Both the position numbers and the translations under genes were made by a program. 64,000 nucleotides of DNA from Halorientalis marina (GTDB lineage Archaea; Halobacteriota; Halobacteria; Halobacteriales; Haloarculaceae), in NCBI RefSeq assembly GCF_023028345.1, contig NZ_CP095487.1, positions 124,001 to 188,000 on the forward strand. Reading direction: 5' to 3'. The notes under the pieces were generated by a model, which did no database searches, had not been told where the DNA came from, and was given only the letters and a program-made list of their open reading frames with translations. Below are positions 34,516 to 42,807 of the stretch, one piece after another (the first letter of the stretch is position 1; the number at the start of each line of letters is the position of its first letter).

Positions 34516-35712
34516 ATGGTCGCCGTGCTGCTCGTCGTGGGACTCCTCATCTCGCTTTTCGTCGGGTTCAACATCGGCGGTTCGTCGACGAGCGTCGCCT
34601 TCGGCCCGGCGGTCGGCAGTAAGACCATCTCGAAGGTCGGCGCGGCGGCGCTAATGACTGGGTTCGCCCTGCTGGGCGGCGCCACCGTCGGCCGGAACGT
34701 CATCACGACCCTCTCGGAGGGCATCGTCCCGCAGGGCACCTTCACGCTCGAAATCAGCATCGTCGTCCTCTTTTTCGTCGGGATGGCGCTCTTTCTTTCG
34801 AACGTCGTCGGCGTCCCGGCCTCCACGTCGATGACGGCGGTCGGTGCCATCGCGGGGCTGGGCCTGGCGACGAACTCGCTGAACTGGGGGGAGATGGGCC
34901 GGATCGTCACCTGGTGGATCGTCTCGCCGCTCATCGCCTTCTGGATCAGCGGCGTCATCGGCCGCTATCTCTACCCCCGGCTGGTGGAGTGGTTCGCCGT
35001 CACCCAGACCGAGGGAGCGCTCGTCACCGTTTCCCACGACGCCGGTTTCCCGTGGCTGACGCTCGGGCCGAACACGACCCGCCGGGAGTTCGTCGGTACC
35101 TCGCTGGTCGTCGGTATCGCCTGTTACATGGCGTTCTCGGCGGGGGCCTCGAACGTGCCCAACGCCGTCGCGCCGCTCGTGGGCAGTGACGTGCTGACGG
35201 TCAACCAGGGAATCCTGCTCGGCGCGGCGGGGCTGGGTCTCGGGGCCTTCACCATCGCCCGCCGGACGCTGGATACGGTCGGCAACGACCTGACCGAACT
35301 GCCCCTGCTGGCGGCGCTGATCGTCGCCGTGGTGAGTTCGACCGTGGTGGCGATCCTCTCGGAGCTGGGCGTGCCCGCGAGTTTCGTCATCGTCGCGACG
35401 ATGAGCATCGTCGGCCTGGGCTGGGGGCGTGCGACCCGGACGGCGACGATATCAGACGCCGTGCGGGACGACCCCCCGGACGTGTCCGTGGGGGCGCTGG
35501 CGGCCGAGGACGCGCCGACGGTCGGCGGCGAACGGACGGATCCGGATATCGAGACCGAACCCATCGGCGAGGAGGGCACGGAGGACATCCCCGAGGCATC
35601 GGACCTGTTCGAGCCGGGCACGACCGCCCGCGTCATCCTGCTCCAGAACGTCGTCCCGGCCATCGCGACGGCCGCGGCGTTCGTCGTCTTCCGGTACGCC
35701 CCCTGGTTATAG
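34516..35712 (+). CDS. Inorganic phosphate transporter, PiT family (second copy)
   Basis: A 398-residue carrier with about nine membrane segments. Both PiT signatures are visible: FVGFNIGGSSTSVAFGPAVG ... LSNVVGVPASTSMTAVG early and AFSAGASNVPNAVAPLVG late. A hydrophilic loop of about 60 acidic residues precedes the last segment. It starts 106 bases from the divergent hisA start. No PhoU or binding protein accompanies it. It is more like typical Pit than the copy at 24137. Confidence 0.93.
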   Translation: MVAVLLVVGLLISLFVGFNIGGSSTSVAFGPAVGSKTISKVGAAALMTGFALLGGATVGRNVITTLSEGIVPQGTFTLEISIVVLFFVGMALFLSNVVGVPASTSMTAVGAIAGLGLATNSLNWGEMGRIVTWWIVSPLIAFWISGVIGRYLYPRLVEWFAVTQTEGALVTVSHDAGFPWLTLGPNTTRREFVGTSLVVGIACYMAFSAGASNVPNAVAPLVGSDVLTVNQGILLGAAGLGLGAFTIARRTLDTVGNDLTELPLLAALIVAVVSSTVVAILSELGVPASFVIVATMSIVGLGWGRATRTATISDAVRDDPPDVSVGALAAEDAPTVGGERTDPDIETEPIGEEGTEDIPEASDLFEPGTTARVILLQNVVPAIATAAAFVVFRYAPWL

Positions 35713-35830
35713 ACGGCGCCCGTCGTGTCGGTCGGCCGCCCAGCACACGAGGCGTGATCCTTCACGATAGACGGTGAACGCACGCGAGAACAGCAAGGTC
35801 TAATTGTAAGGGGGTCTAACAGTCACATTG

Positions 35831-36220
35831 ATGCCCACGGTTGAATATCTTAACTACGAAGTACTGGACGACCACGGCTGGGACATGTACGACGACGAGA
35901 CGTTCGAGAAGGCGGCCGATGCCGGCCTCGACGACGAGGACTACGGCTCCCTCGACGTGAACGAGGGCGAGTACATCCTCGAAGCCGCCGAGGCCCAGGG
36001 CTACGACTGGCCCTTCTCGTGTCGCGCCGGTGCCTGTGCGAACTGCGCAGCCATCGTCGTCGACGGCGAGATCGACATGGATATGCAGCAGATCCTCAGC
36101 GACGAAGAGGTCGAGGACAAGAACGTTCGCCTGACCTGCATCGGCAGTCCGGACGCCGACGAGGTCAAGATCGTCTACAACGCCAAGCACCTCGACTACC
36201 TCCAGAACCGCGTCATCTAA
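35831..36220 (+). CDS. fer: Halophilic-type [2Fe-2S] ferredoxin
   Basis: A 129-residue ferredoxin of the classic haloarchaeal kind. The N-terminus carries the acidic insertion ([20 protein letters not shown]) that adapts the protein to high salt; cluster Cys residues are in [14 protein letters not shown] (C-x4-C-x2-C) and LTCIGSP. It is the main electron carrier for 2-oxoacid oxidoreductases and other enzymes. ATG at 35831 is the known start of the family, just after a TTG that could extend it by one codon. Confidence 0.97.
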   Translation: MPTVEYLNYEVLDDHGWDMYDDETFEKAADAGLDDEDYGSLDVNEGEYILEAAEAQGYDWPFSCRAGACANCAAIVVDGEIDMDMQQILSDEEVEDKNVRLTCIGSPDADEVKIVYNAKHLDYLQNRVI

Positions 36221-36240
36221 CGCGGTTTCGTAGCCGGAAC

Positions 36241-36247
36241 GGTTATT
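36241..36247 (+). promoter_or_regulatory. TATA-like box of the prepilin peptidase gene
   Basis: GTTATTTGGG lies about 26 bases before the GTG at 36273, consistent with a leaderless promoter. Confidence 0.5.
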
Positions 36248-36272
36248 TGGGTCGGTCCCGCGAACGACGAAC

Positions 36273-37352
36273 GTGGTAGACGTTGGTCCGCTGACGGCGT
36301 CGGCCACGGACCTGGTCCGACTCGCGACGATCCCCGTGTTCGCCGCCATCGCCTGGCGCGACATCAAGACCCGTCGAGTGCCGAGTATCTACTGGGCGCC
36401 GCTGACGACGCTCGGCGCCGTCCTCCTCTATCTCGACTGGCAACAGGCGGCCGCACTCGGCGGCCTCAACTACCAGACCTTCCTCGTGTCGACGGCGCTC
36501 GGCGTCGGGTTTCTGATTCCCCTGGGCTTCCTCTTTCACTACATCGGCGCGTTCGGCGGCGCCGACGCCCGTGCGCTGATGACTATCGCCGTCCTCTTTC
36601 CCGTCTATCCGGAGATTACGGTCGCGCGGACGCTGTTCCCGCTCGAACAGGCGCCACTGCCCGTGTTCTCCTTTACCGTCCTCTCGAACGCCATCGTCTG
36701 TGGGCTCGCGTACCCGTTCGTCCTCGCGGTCCGGAACCTGGCCGGCGGAACCGTCTCGCGGGAGATGTTCTCCGGGCTCAGCGTGCCGGTCACGGACCTG
36801 CCGACGACCTACGGGAAACTGATGAGCAGCCGCGAATCCGGCGGACTGGGCGACCGGCTCGTAACTGCGGTCGTCCCGCGCCGGCGCGGGCTCGACCTCG
36901 ACGCGCTCCGGATGTACCTCCGGTGGCGCGGCCTCACGCTGTCGGAACTCCGGCGGGCGCCTGCCCACTACCGGGACCCGTCGACGCTCCCCGACGACCC
37001 CAACCCGCCAACCGACGGCGCGGTGACGGCCGACGCCGCCGTGGACGTGGGCGGGGACTCGCTGGCCGGTGACGGCAGCGGCGGCGACGTGCCGCCGGTG
37101 AGCGACCTCGAAGCCGGTGAGACGGGCGAGTACGACGACCCCTGGGGGGCGGAGGCGTTCCTCGAGACGACCGACGCCTACGGCACGATGCCCGAGACGC
37201 TCCGGCACGGCCTCGACCACGTGGCCGAGGAAGAGGCGGTGTGGGTCACGCCGGGTATCCCCTTCCTCGTCCCGGTGTGTGCCGGGATCGTCGTGGCCTT
37301 CGTCTACGGCGACCTGCTCGTCAGCGCCCTGGGCGCGCTCGGGCTCTTCTAG
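36273..37352 (+). CDS. pibD: A24-family prepilin/preflagellin peptidase
   Basis: A 359-residue membrane aspartic protease that cleaves type III signal peptides of archaellins and pilins. The first catalytic Asp is in IAWRDIKTRRVPSIYW and the second in GAFGGADARALMTIAVLF, the GxGD-type site read here as GGAD. Six or so membrane segments occur in the first 160 residues, then a long cytosolic part (RGLDLDALRMYLRWRGLTLS), acidic linker and a last membrane helix. Start GTG is supported by the TTATTT box. Its stop overlaps the convergent gene by four bases. Confidence 0.9.
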   Translation: MVDVGPLTASATDLVRLATIPVFAAIAWRDIKTRRVPSIYWAPLTTLGAVLLYLDWQQAAALGGLNYQTFLVSTALGVGFLIPLGFLFHYIGAFGGADARALMTIAVLFPVYPEITVARTLFPLEQAPLPVFSFTVLSNAIVCGLAYPFVLAVRNLAGGTVSREMFSGLSVPVTDLPTTYGKLMSSRESGGLGDRLVTAVVPRRRGLDLDALRMYLRWRGLTLSELRRAPAHYRDPSTLPDDPNPPTDGAVTADAAVDVGGDSLAGDGSGGDVPPVSDLEAGETGEYDDPWGAEAFLETTDAYGTMPETLRHGLDHVAEEEAVWVTPGIPFLVPVCAGIVVAFVYGDLLVSALGALGLF

Positions 37353-37579
37353 ACGACCTGGTCGTAGACGGGGTAGGCGACGGTCCAGACGGCCGAGATG
37401 CTGACGCCGACCGCGACGACGGCGATCCAGAGGACTTCGTTGCCCGGCGTGACGCCCTGGACGGCGAGCAGGAGGGTCGCGGGGAGGAGGACGACCGCGG
37501 CGACGAGGCTGTAGAGATACAGGAGCGTAAAGACCGGCTGCGTGCCGAAGGAGTCACGGAGGTCGGCGAGAAATCCCAT
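37349..37579 (-). CDS. Small membrane protein, two transmembrane segments
   Basis: A 76-residue protein, MGFLADLRDSFGTQPVFTLL then two hydrophobic helices (YSLVAAVVLLPATLLLAV and EVLWIAVVAVGVSISAVW) and VAYPVYDQVV. I believe it belongs to a haloarchaeal family of unknown function (possibly DUF5822). It lies 40 bases upstream of nothing obvious and converges on the prepilin peptidase gene. Confidence 0.65.
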   Translation of the reverse strand: MGFLADLRDSFGTQPVFTLLYLYSLVAAVVLLPATLLLAVQGVTPGNEVLWIAVVAVGVSISAVWTVAYPVYDQVV

Positions 37580-37619
37580 GGGTGAGTACGGGCGGCGGCC
37601 CGGTGTTGTCGGTTCCGAG

Positions 37620-38165
37620 TCAGACCGGCAGGCTGAACTGTTTTTCGGTGACCGTGAGGTCGAGTTCGATCCACCGGGTCTCGGGCGGGTCGTCGAGGAA
37701 GGCGCCGCCGGCCGCGGGGTAGTTCGAGTTGTCGAGGACGAAGTAGTAGGGACCGGCGCCGTCGATTTCCTGGCGGGCGCCGCCGTCGCTCGTGGCGGCG
37801 CGGTAGCGGCCGTCCGAGCCCTCGGTCGCCGTCTGCCCGATGGACTGGTCGCCTTTCGGCATATCCGCGCTCGCCGCGCTGGGGGTCTGCTCGGACGCTT
37901 TCTGCTCGACGTAGTCCTCGTAGGCCGCCAGGGCCTCCTCGCCGGTGAAAAAGTACACGTCGAACTTCCGGTCACACTCGGCGGTGTAGGAGATGGTCCC
38001 GCCGTCGTCGCTCACGTCCGGAATCTCTTCGACCCACGCCGAGTACGGCTCGACTGTCACCGTCCCGGTCTCGCTGGCGACGACCTCCCCCCCGCCGCCG
38101 AGACAGCCGGCCGCCGCGACCGTTCCCCCGACCCCGGCCCGCCTAAGGAACGACCGTCGGTTCAT
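37620..38165 (-). CDS. Tat lipoprotein of unknown function
   Basis: A 181-residue exported protein. The N-terminus MNRRSFLRRAGVGGTVAAAG is a Tat signal with a lipobox ending in GCLGG, so the mature protein is lipid-anchored outside. The rest is beta-rich in character (GTVTVEPYSAWVEEI, YTAECDRKFDVYFFTGEEAL, PPETRWIELDLTVTEKQF), resembling haloarchaeal secreted beta-sandwich proteins, without an assigned function. ATG at 38165 is chosen for its Tat motif. It diverges from hisI. Confidence 0.72.
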   Translation of the reverse strand: MNRRSFLRRAGVGGTVAAAGCLGGGGEVVASETGTVTVEPYSAWVEEIPDVSDDGGTISYTAECDRKFDVYFFTGEEALAAYEDYVEQKASEQTPSAASADMPKGDQSIGQTATEGSDGRYRAATSDGGARQEIDGAGPYYFVLDNSNYPAAGGAFLDDPPETRWIELDLTVTEKQFSLPV

Positions 38166-38312
38166 ATCACACCCTCTCGACGCCCCGTATATCAACGCAC
38201 GCCCGAAATTACAGTTTCTGAAAACCGTCTCAGAAACAAAAAGCGAGTGTATCGGCCCGAGAATCGGTTTCGAATACGTCACTCCACCCGATTTTCAGTT
38301 CCGATATCAGTA

Positions 38313-38356
38313 GGCTGGATGGGCGTGACACAAGACATATCGGCTGGACGGGCGTG
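38313..38356. promoter_or_regulatory. Paired direct repeats upstream of hisI
   Basis: GGCTGGATGGGCGTG (38313-38327) and GGCTGGACGGGCGTG (38342-38356) differ by one base and are 29 bases apart; each is preceded by ATATC. The second ends ten bases before the hisI ATG. An operator pair is possible. Confidence 0.4.
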
Positions 38357-38365
38357 GGAGGGGGT

Positions 38366-38737
38366 ATGGACACGGACGGTGTCGACCTCGCGTTCGACGA
38401 GGCGGGCCTCCTGCCGGCGGTGGCACAGGACGCCGACTCGGGCGAGGTCCTCATGCTCGCGTACGTGACGCCGGAGGCGGTCGCGCGGACCCGGGAGACG
38501 GGGCTGGCACACTACTACTCGCGGAGTCGCGAGGAACTCTGGCAGAAGGGGGAATCGAGCGGCCACACGCAGGAAATCGAGGAGATCAGGGTTGACTGCG
38601 ACGGCGACGCCCTGCTCTACCTCGTCGAACAGACGGGCGGGGCCTGTCACACCGGCTACGAGTCGTGTTTCTACCGGACCATCGACGGAGAGACGGTCGG
38701 CGAGCAGGTGTTCGACCCCGAGGACGTCTACGAGTGA
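38366..38737 (+). CDS. hisI: Phosphoribosyl-AMP cyclohydrolase
   Basis: A 123-residue HisI of the histidine pathway. The zinc/Mg site is intact: [20 protein letters not shown], then [20 protein letters not shown] and [12 protein letters not shown], with the conserved Asp, Cys and His ligands. It is not fused to HisE. ATG at 38366 follows GGGGGT. The stop overlaps a possible GTG of the next gene (GTGA), suggesting coupling. Confidence 0.96.
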   Translation: MDTDGVDLAFDEAGLLPAVAQDADSGEVLMLAYVTPEAVARTRETGLAHYYSRSREELWQKGESSGHTQEIEEIRVDCDGDALLYLVEQTGGACHTGYESCFYRTIDGETVGEQVFDPEDVYE

Positions 38738-38745
38738 CGCCAGCC

Positions 38746-39882
38746 ATGCAGGGGGACGACCTCGCCGCCGTCGACGGCCTGCTCGACGACCTCGACCGGG
38801 CGGCCAGCGCCCACGAGCGCGCCTGCGAGCGGGTCGAGTCCGCCGGGGAGGAGCGCCTCGAACGCCTCGCCGACCACTACGAGGAGCTTACGGACCTCTT
38901 CGACCGCTACGAGGAGCAGGCCACCGGCGACGGCGACTTCAAGATCTTCATCGAGTTCCAGGAGGCGATGGCGACGTTCATCGAGCGGCTCCCCGAGGAC
39001 CTCGACGAGCGCGAGCGCTTCGAGGAGGTCGACGACGTGATGCAACAGCGCCGCCTCACGGAGAAGGACTTCGCCCGCGCCCGCGAGGCCATCGACCCCG
39101 TCGCCGAGGAGGTGGGGCTCCTAGAGGAACGCCGCGCGACCGAGGAACGGTACCGGAAGCTCCGGAAACGCGCCCGGAGCCGCATCCGCGACCTCGACGA
39201 ACACATCGCCGACCTGGCGGACCTCCAGGAACTCGGCGAGGCCGACCTCGACGCCCCGGTCGAGCGCCTGCGGGAGCCCATCGAGACCTACAACGACGCC
39301 GTCACCGAGGCCTTCGGGGAGTTCAAGCGGGAGGCGGGCGCCCGCAAAGTGCTCGATTTCGTCGCCCGGACGACCGCCTTCCCGCTGGTCGGCTTCCGGG
39401 ACCCCCCCGAGGACCTCGTCGAGTACGTCGAGACCCACGAACCGGGGACCGAGCCGATCCCCCAGTTGCTGGAGTACGCCGACTTCTCGACCTCGAAACT
39501 CTCCCACTACGTCGACGACCCCGACGCGCTGAAGCGGGCCGTGGCGACGAGTCAGACCTACCTCCGGCGGCTGGACGCCGAGCCGCTGACCGTCGACTGG
39601 CCGCCGCCGGCCGCGGACGTGCTCGGGTGGCGCGTCCGCGAACTGATCCAGGTCGCCGGCCGGTTCGCCGACGACGACGTACTGGTCGCCCTCCGGACCG
39701 TCCGCGGTCTCCCGGCCGAGACCGACTACGAGCGCCTGCGCCGGAGCGCGCGGGCACGGAGCCAGCTCACCGACGCGGAACGGGATCGGCTGGCGTCCGG
39801 CGCAGTTGCCGAGGAACTCGACCGCGCTCGCGACGCTCGCGAGCGGCTGACCGACCGCCTCGACGAACTGCCCGCCCCCTAG
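38746..39882 (+). CDS. Coiled-coil haloarchaeal protein of unknown function
   Basis: A 378-residue acidic, helix-rich soluble protein with long heptad-like stretches (ERLADHYEELTDLFDRYEE; RKRARSRIRDLDEHIADLAD). A central part reads VLDFVARTTAFPLVGFRDPP and PQLLEYADFSTSKLSHYVDD. It matches the layout of an uncharacterised haloarchaeal family (possibly DUF7118). I use the ATG at 38746; GTG at 38734, overlapping the hisI stop, would add four residues. Confidence 0.75.
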   Translation: MQGDDLAAVDGLLDDLDRAASAHERACERVESAGEERLERLADHYEELTDLFDRYEEQATGDGDFKIFIEFQEAMATFIERLPEDLDERERFEEVDDVMQQRRLTEKDFARAREAIDPVAEEVGLLEERRATEERYRKLRKRARSRIRDLDEHIADLADLQELGEADLDAPVERLREPIETYNDAVTEAFGEFKREAGARKVLDFVARTTAFPLVGFRDPPEDLVEYVETHEPGTEPIPQLLEYADFSTSKLSHYVDDPDALKRAVATSQTYLRRLDAEPLTVDWPPPAADVLGWRVRELIQVAGRFADDDVLVALRTVRGLPAETDYERLRRSARARSQLTDAERDRLASGAVAEELDRARDARERLTDRLDELPAP

Positions 39883-41234
39883 GTGGCGTCGGTCATCGCC
39901 TCGTGCATCCGTTCGGCCAGCGTCGCGGTCCGCTCGGGGTCTGCCGACTCGGCGTAGACGCGGACGACGGGTTCGGTCCCGCTCGGCCGCGCCAGTACCC
40001 ACGAATCGCCGTAATCGAGCCGGTAGCCGTCGGTCGTATCGAGCGTGGCGTCGGCCTCGCGAGCGACCCGCTCGACGGCGTCGAGCAGGGCCTCCCGCTC
40101 CGTCTCGCCGTCGTACTCCACGTCCATCCGGAGGAAGCGGTAGTCGTCGTAGGGGGCGACGACCTCGCTCGCCGGTCGGTCGACGATGAGTTCGCAGAAC
40201 CGCGCCGCGGTGTAGGCGCCGTCGCGAGCCAGCCGGTAGTCGGGAAAGAGGATCCCGCCGTTGCCCTCGCCGGCGACGGGGACGCGCTCGCCCGCCTCCT
40301 GGAGGTCCCTGATGCGGGTGATGATGTTCGTGCTCCCGATGGCCGTCAGCGAGAGGTCGGCGCCGACGGTGTCGACCACGTCGACGAGCCGCTGTGAGAC
40401 GTTGACCGCCGAGACCGCCACGTCGCCGGCGGAGAGTTCTTGCGCCGCCAGCGCCGCCAGCGCGGAGTCGCCCTCGACGAACTCCCCGGTCTCGTCGAAG
40501 AAGATGGCGCGGTCCGCGTCGCCGTCGTGGGCCACCCCGAGATCGGCGTCGGTCGTCCGCACGAGGCGACCGAGGTCCGCGAGGTTCTCCGCGACCGGTT
40601 CGGGGTCGCGCCCGGGGAACCGCCCGTCGGGCTGGGCGTGGACGGTGATCACCTCACAGCCGAGTTCGCGGAAAACCCGGGGGCTGGTCGCCGCGCCCGC
40701 GCCGTGGCCGGGGTCCAGCGCGACGGTGAGGTCGGCATCGGCGATGCGCTCGCCGTCGACGGCGGCCAGGAGCTGGTCGACGTAGCGGTCGGCCGCGTCC
40801 TCGACGCGGCGCTCGTCGCCGGTCTCGGACCAGGGGACCGTCTCGAACTCCTCGGTGAGCAGGCGCTCCTCGACGCGTTCGAGCGTCCCGGTCGGGAGTT
40901 CGACCCCGTCGGCACCGACGAGTTTTACGCCGTTGTACGCCGGCGGGTTGTGCGAGGCCGTCACCATCAGCCCGGGAGTGCCCTCGGCCTCGCAGTAGGC
41001 CTGCAGCCCCGGCGTGGGGAGGACGCCGAGGCGGTCCACGTCACAGCCGGCGCTCGCGAGGCCGGCCGCGGCGGCGTTGCTAAGCATCTCGCCCGTCGCG
41101 CGCGTGTCACGGGCGAGCGCGACCCGATCGGCGTCCCAGACCGACCCCGCGGCCGTGGCGATGTGGGTGACGAACTCGGGGTTGAGGTACTCGTTCGCGA
41201 CCCCGCGGACGCCGCTCGACCCGAAAATCTCCAT
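39879..41234 (-). CDS. Phosphohexomutase (phosphomannomutase/phosphoglucosamine mutase type)
   Basis: A 451-residue alpha-D-phosphohexomutase. EIFGSSGVRG begins the fold; the phosphoserine loop is LMVTASHNPPAYNGVKL, the metal loop is GVAHDGDADRAIFF, the sugar loop is AGEGNGGILFPDYRLARDG and the phosphate loop is SWVLARPSGTEPVVRVY. It isomerises hexose or hexosamine 1/6-phosphates for cell-surface glycans. Which sugar cannot be decided; GEGNGG resembles the glucosamine group. ATG at 41234 is the family start. It converges on the coiled-coil gene with a four-base overlap. Confidence 0.9.
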   Translation of the reverse strand: MEIFGSSGVRGVANEYLNPEFVTHIATAAGSVWDADRVALARDTRATGEMLSNAAAAGLASAGCDVDRLGVLPTPGLQAYCEAEGTPGLMVTASHNPPAYNGVKLVGADGVELPTGTLERVEERLLTEEFETVPWSETGDERRVEDAADRYVDQLLAAVDGERIADADLTVALDPGHGAGAATSPRVFRELGCEVITVHAQPDGRFPGRDPEPVAENLADLGRLVRTTDADLGVAHDGDADRAIFFDETGEFVEGDSALAALAAQELSAGDVAVSAVNVSQRLVDVVDTVGADLSLTAIGSTNIITRIRDLQEAGERVPVAGEGNGGILFPDYRLARDGAYTAARFCELIVDRPASEVVAPYDDYRFLRMDVEYDGETEREALLDAVERVAREADATLDTTDGYRLDYGDSWVLARPSGTEPVVRVYAESADPERTATLAERMHEAMTDAT

Positions 41235-41318
41235 CACCAGCGTCTCGGCCCCCCGCGCCACTAAACCTTTCCACCTTTCACTGCGCTCCTCGCCAACGGC
41301 CGGCCGCGCCCCAGCGCC

Positions 41319-42209
41319 TCACCGCAGGTCACGGGCCCGCTCCCAGGCACGGAGCAACCCCGCGAGCGTGCGGTTGACCGGCGCCCGTTCGGCACGGTCG
41401 GCCACGTACCCGTTGATGGCGTCGACCTCCGTCCGCCGCCCGTCCTGGCAGTCCTGGCGCATCGAGGAGGTGTTCGCCGCCGTCGCTTCCGCCACCCGCC
41501 CGACGGCCGCCACCGCCTCGTCGTCGGCGAGGTCGACGCCCGCCGCTCGCGCCGCACGGGCCGTCTCGCGGGCGGCGTCGGCCGCCACCTCCCGGGCTGG
41601 CCCGTCGAGCAGCGCGCCGTTCTCGACGCGGGCGAGCGCGGTCGTCGCGTTGATGCCCGCGTTGACCGCCAGCTTCTCCCAGAGCCGGCGGGGCATGTCC
41701 GTCGCTACGGTCGTCTCGACCCCCGCCGCGTCGAAGGCCGCCCCCACCTCGTCGGCCGTCGTCGACGCGCCACCCCCGCGTGCGCCGAGGACGACCTCGC
41801 CGACGCCGGTACAGGCGACCCGGCCCGGGTCCTCCAGAATCGCCCCGTACGTGCAGGTGCCAGCCAGTACCGGGCAGTCCAGGTGGGCCGCCAGCGTCGC
41901 CTCGTTGCCCAGTCCGTTCTGGAGGGAGAGTGCGGCGTCGAGATCGCAGTCCGAAAGCGCCCGGGCGGCCTCGTCGGTGTCGTAGGCCTTGACCGTCACG
42001 ACGGCGAGGTCGGCGCGGCAGTCCGTGGGGAGGGCGGTGACGGCCCGGGGCTGGACGGTCGTCTCGACCGCGCCGGTGACCCGCAGGCCCTCCGCTGCGA
42101 CCGTGGCGGCGTGGGGGTCGCGGCCGACCAGCGTCACGTCGTGTTCGCGGGCCAGTAGGCCACCGAGCAGGGAGCCGAGACTGCCCGCGCCGAAGACCAG
42201 AATCTCCAC
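41319..42209 (-). CDS. panE: Ketopantoate reductase (2-dehydropantoate 2-reductase)
   Basis: A 296-residue NADP-dependent reductase of the coenzyme A pathway. EILVFGAGSLGSLLGGLLA is the Rossmann nucleotide site, VVTVKAYDT carries the conserved Lys, LSLQNGLGNEATLAAHLDCP the Asn, and RRLWEKLAVNAGINATTALA the catalytic Lys. GTG at 42209 lies two bases after the stop of the upstream rubredoxin-like gene, so the two are likely co-transcribed. The C-terminal all-helical domain is complete. Confidence 0.92.
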   Translation of the reverse strand: MEILVFGAGSLGSLLGGLLAREHDVTLVGRDPHAATVAAEGLRVTGAVETTVQPRAVTALPTDCRADLAVVTVKAYDTDEAARALSDCDLDAALSLQNGLGNEATLAAHLDCPVLAGTCTYGAILEDPGRVACTGVGEVVLGARGGGASTTADEVGAAFDAAGVETTVATDMPRRLWEKLAVNAGINATTALARVENGALLDGPAREVAADAARETARAARAAGVDLADDEAVAAVGRVAEATAANTSSMRQDCQDGRRTEVDAINGYVADRAERAPVNRTLAGLLRAWERARDLR

Positions 42210-42211
42210 GC

Positions 42212-42505
42212 TCAGTCTTCGGTCCAGTAGTAGAGGTCCTCTTTGCTCGCGCCACAGGAGGGGCAGGCCGAGGGGAGGTCGTCGTCGAGTCGCCCCATCT
42301 CGCCGCACTCCCAGCAGCGCCACATCAGTTCGGCTTCACCGAACTCGTGGCCCGCGACGATGTGCTCCTCGGAGAACGCTTCGATGCCGTCGTCGAGCGT
42401 CACGTAGAAGCCGTGTTCGTCGAACCCGCGGATGCGGCCGAGTTCGTTCCCCTCGTCGTCGTAGACGGTCTGTCCGAACGTCGGCTGTGTGTCCTCCGAT
42501 GACAT
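42212..42505 (-). CDS. Rubredoxin-like zinc-ribbon protein (DUF7130 type)
   Basis: A 97-residue protein with an N-terminal PRC-barrel-like part (GQTVYDDEGNELGRIRGFDE ... DGIEAFSEEHIVAGHEFG) and a C-terminal rubredoxin-like zinc ribbon with two CxxC pairs (MWRCWECGEMGRL and SACPSCGASKE) ending YYWTED. Haloarchaeal members are annotated DUF7130; function is unknown, though a metal-binding or electron-transfer role is possible. It precedes panE in an apparent operon. Confidence 0.83.
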   Translation of the reverse strand: MSSEDTQPTFGQTVYDDEGNELGRIRGFDEHGFYVTLDDGIEAFSEEHIVAGHEFGEAELMWRCWECGEMGRLDDDLPSACPSCGASKEDLYYWTED

Positions 42506-42589
42506 ACCCGAACCTTCGGTCGGCGAGGCGATAAAAATGGGTGGCGGTTGTCGTGGACGCGGAGTGGAGGAAGTGGACGGAGCGGGGGA

Positions 42590-42738
42590 GTAAGCATCCG
42601 CGGCGCGAAGCGCCGCGGTTCGCCGGAAGACGGTCCCGCTCGCTCCCCGCGGTCGCTCGCGGGCTGCGACTTCCGAGCCCTCGCTTGTTCCCTGCGGTCA
42701 CTCGCGAGGACACCGAACTCGCGCCGTCGGCGCGAGTT
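42590..42738. repeat. Composite palindromes between the DUF7130-type gene and polC
   Basis: It begins TAAGCATCCGCGGCGCGAAG with the hairpin GCGGCGCGAAGCGCCGC, then CCCGCGGTCGCTCGCGGG, CTGCGGTCACTCGCGAGG and AACTCGCGCCGTCGGCGCGA. The first and last hairpins match 15151-15208 closely. No gene is present. Such REP-like clusters may act as RNA stability or recombination elements. Confidence 0.7.
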
Positions 42739-42807
42739 CGGCCTTTTTCGCCCACGTTTTTGCGCGAGCGGTTCGCGCGGAGCGCGAACCCGAGCGGAAA
42801 AAGGTGG
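42739..42807. repeat. Bipartite T-/A-tract repeat element, copy D
   Basis: GGCCTTTTTCGCCCACGTTT is followed by a palindrome around TTCGCGCGGAGCGCGAA and GAGCGGAAAAAGGTGG, ending exactly at the polC stop. Its placement suits the terminator of the minus-strand polC gene. Confidence 0.75.
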
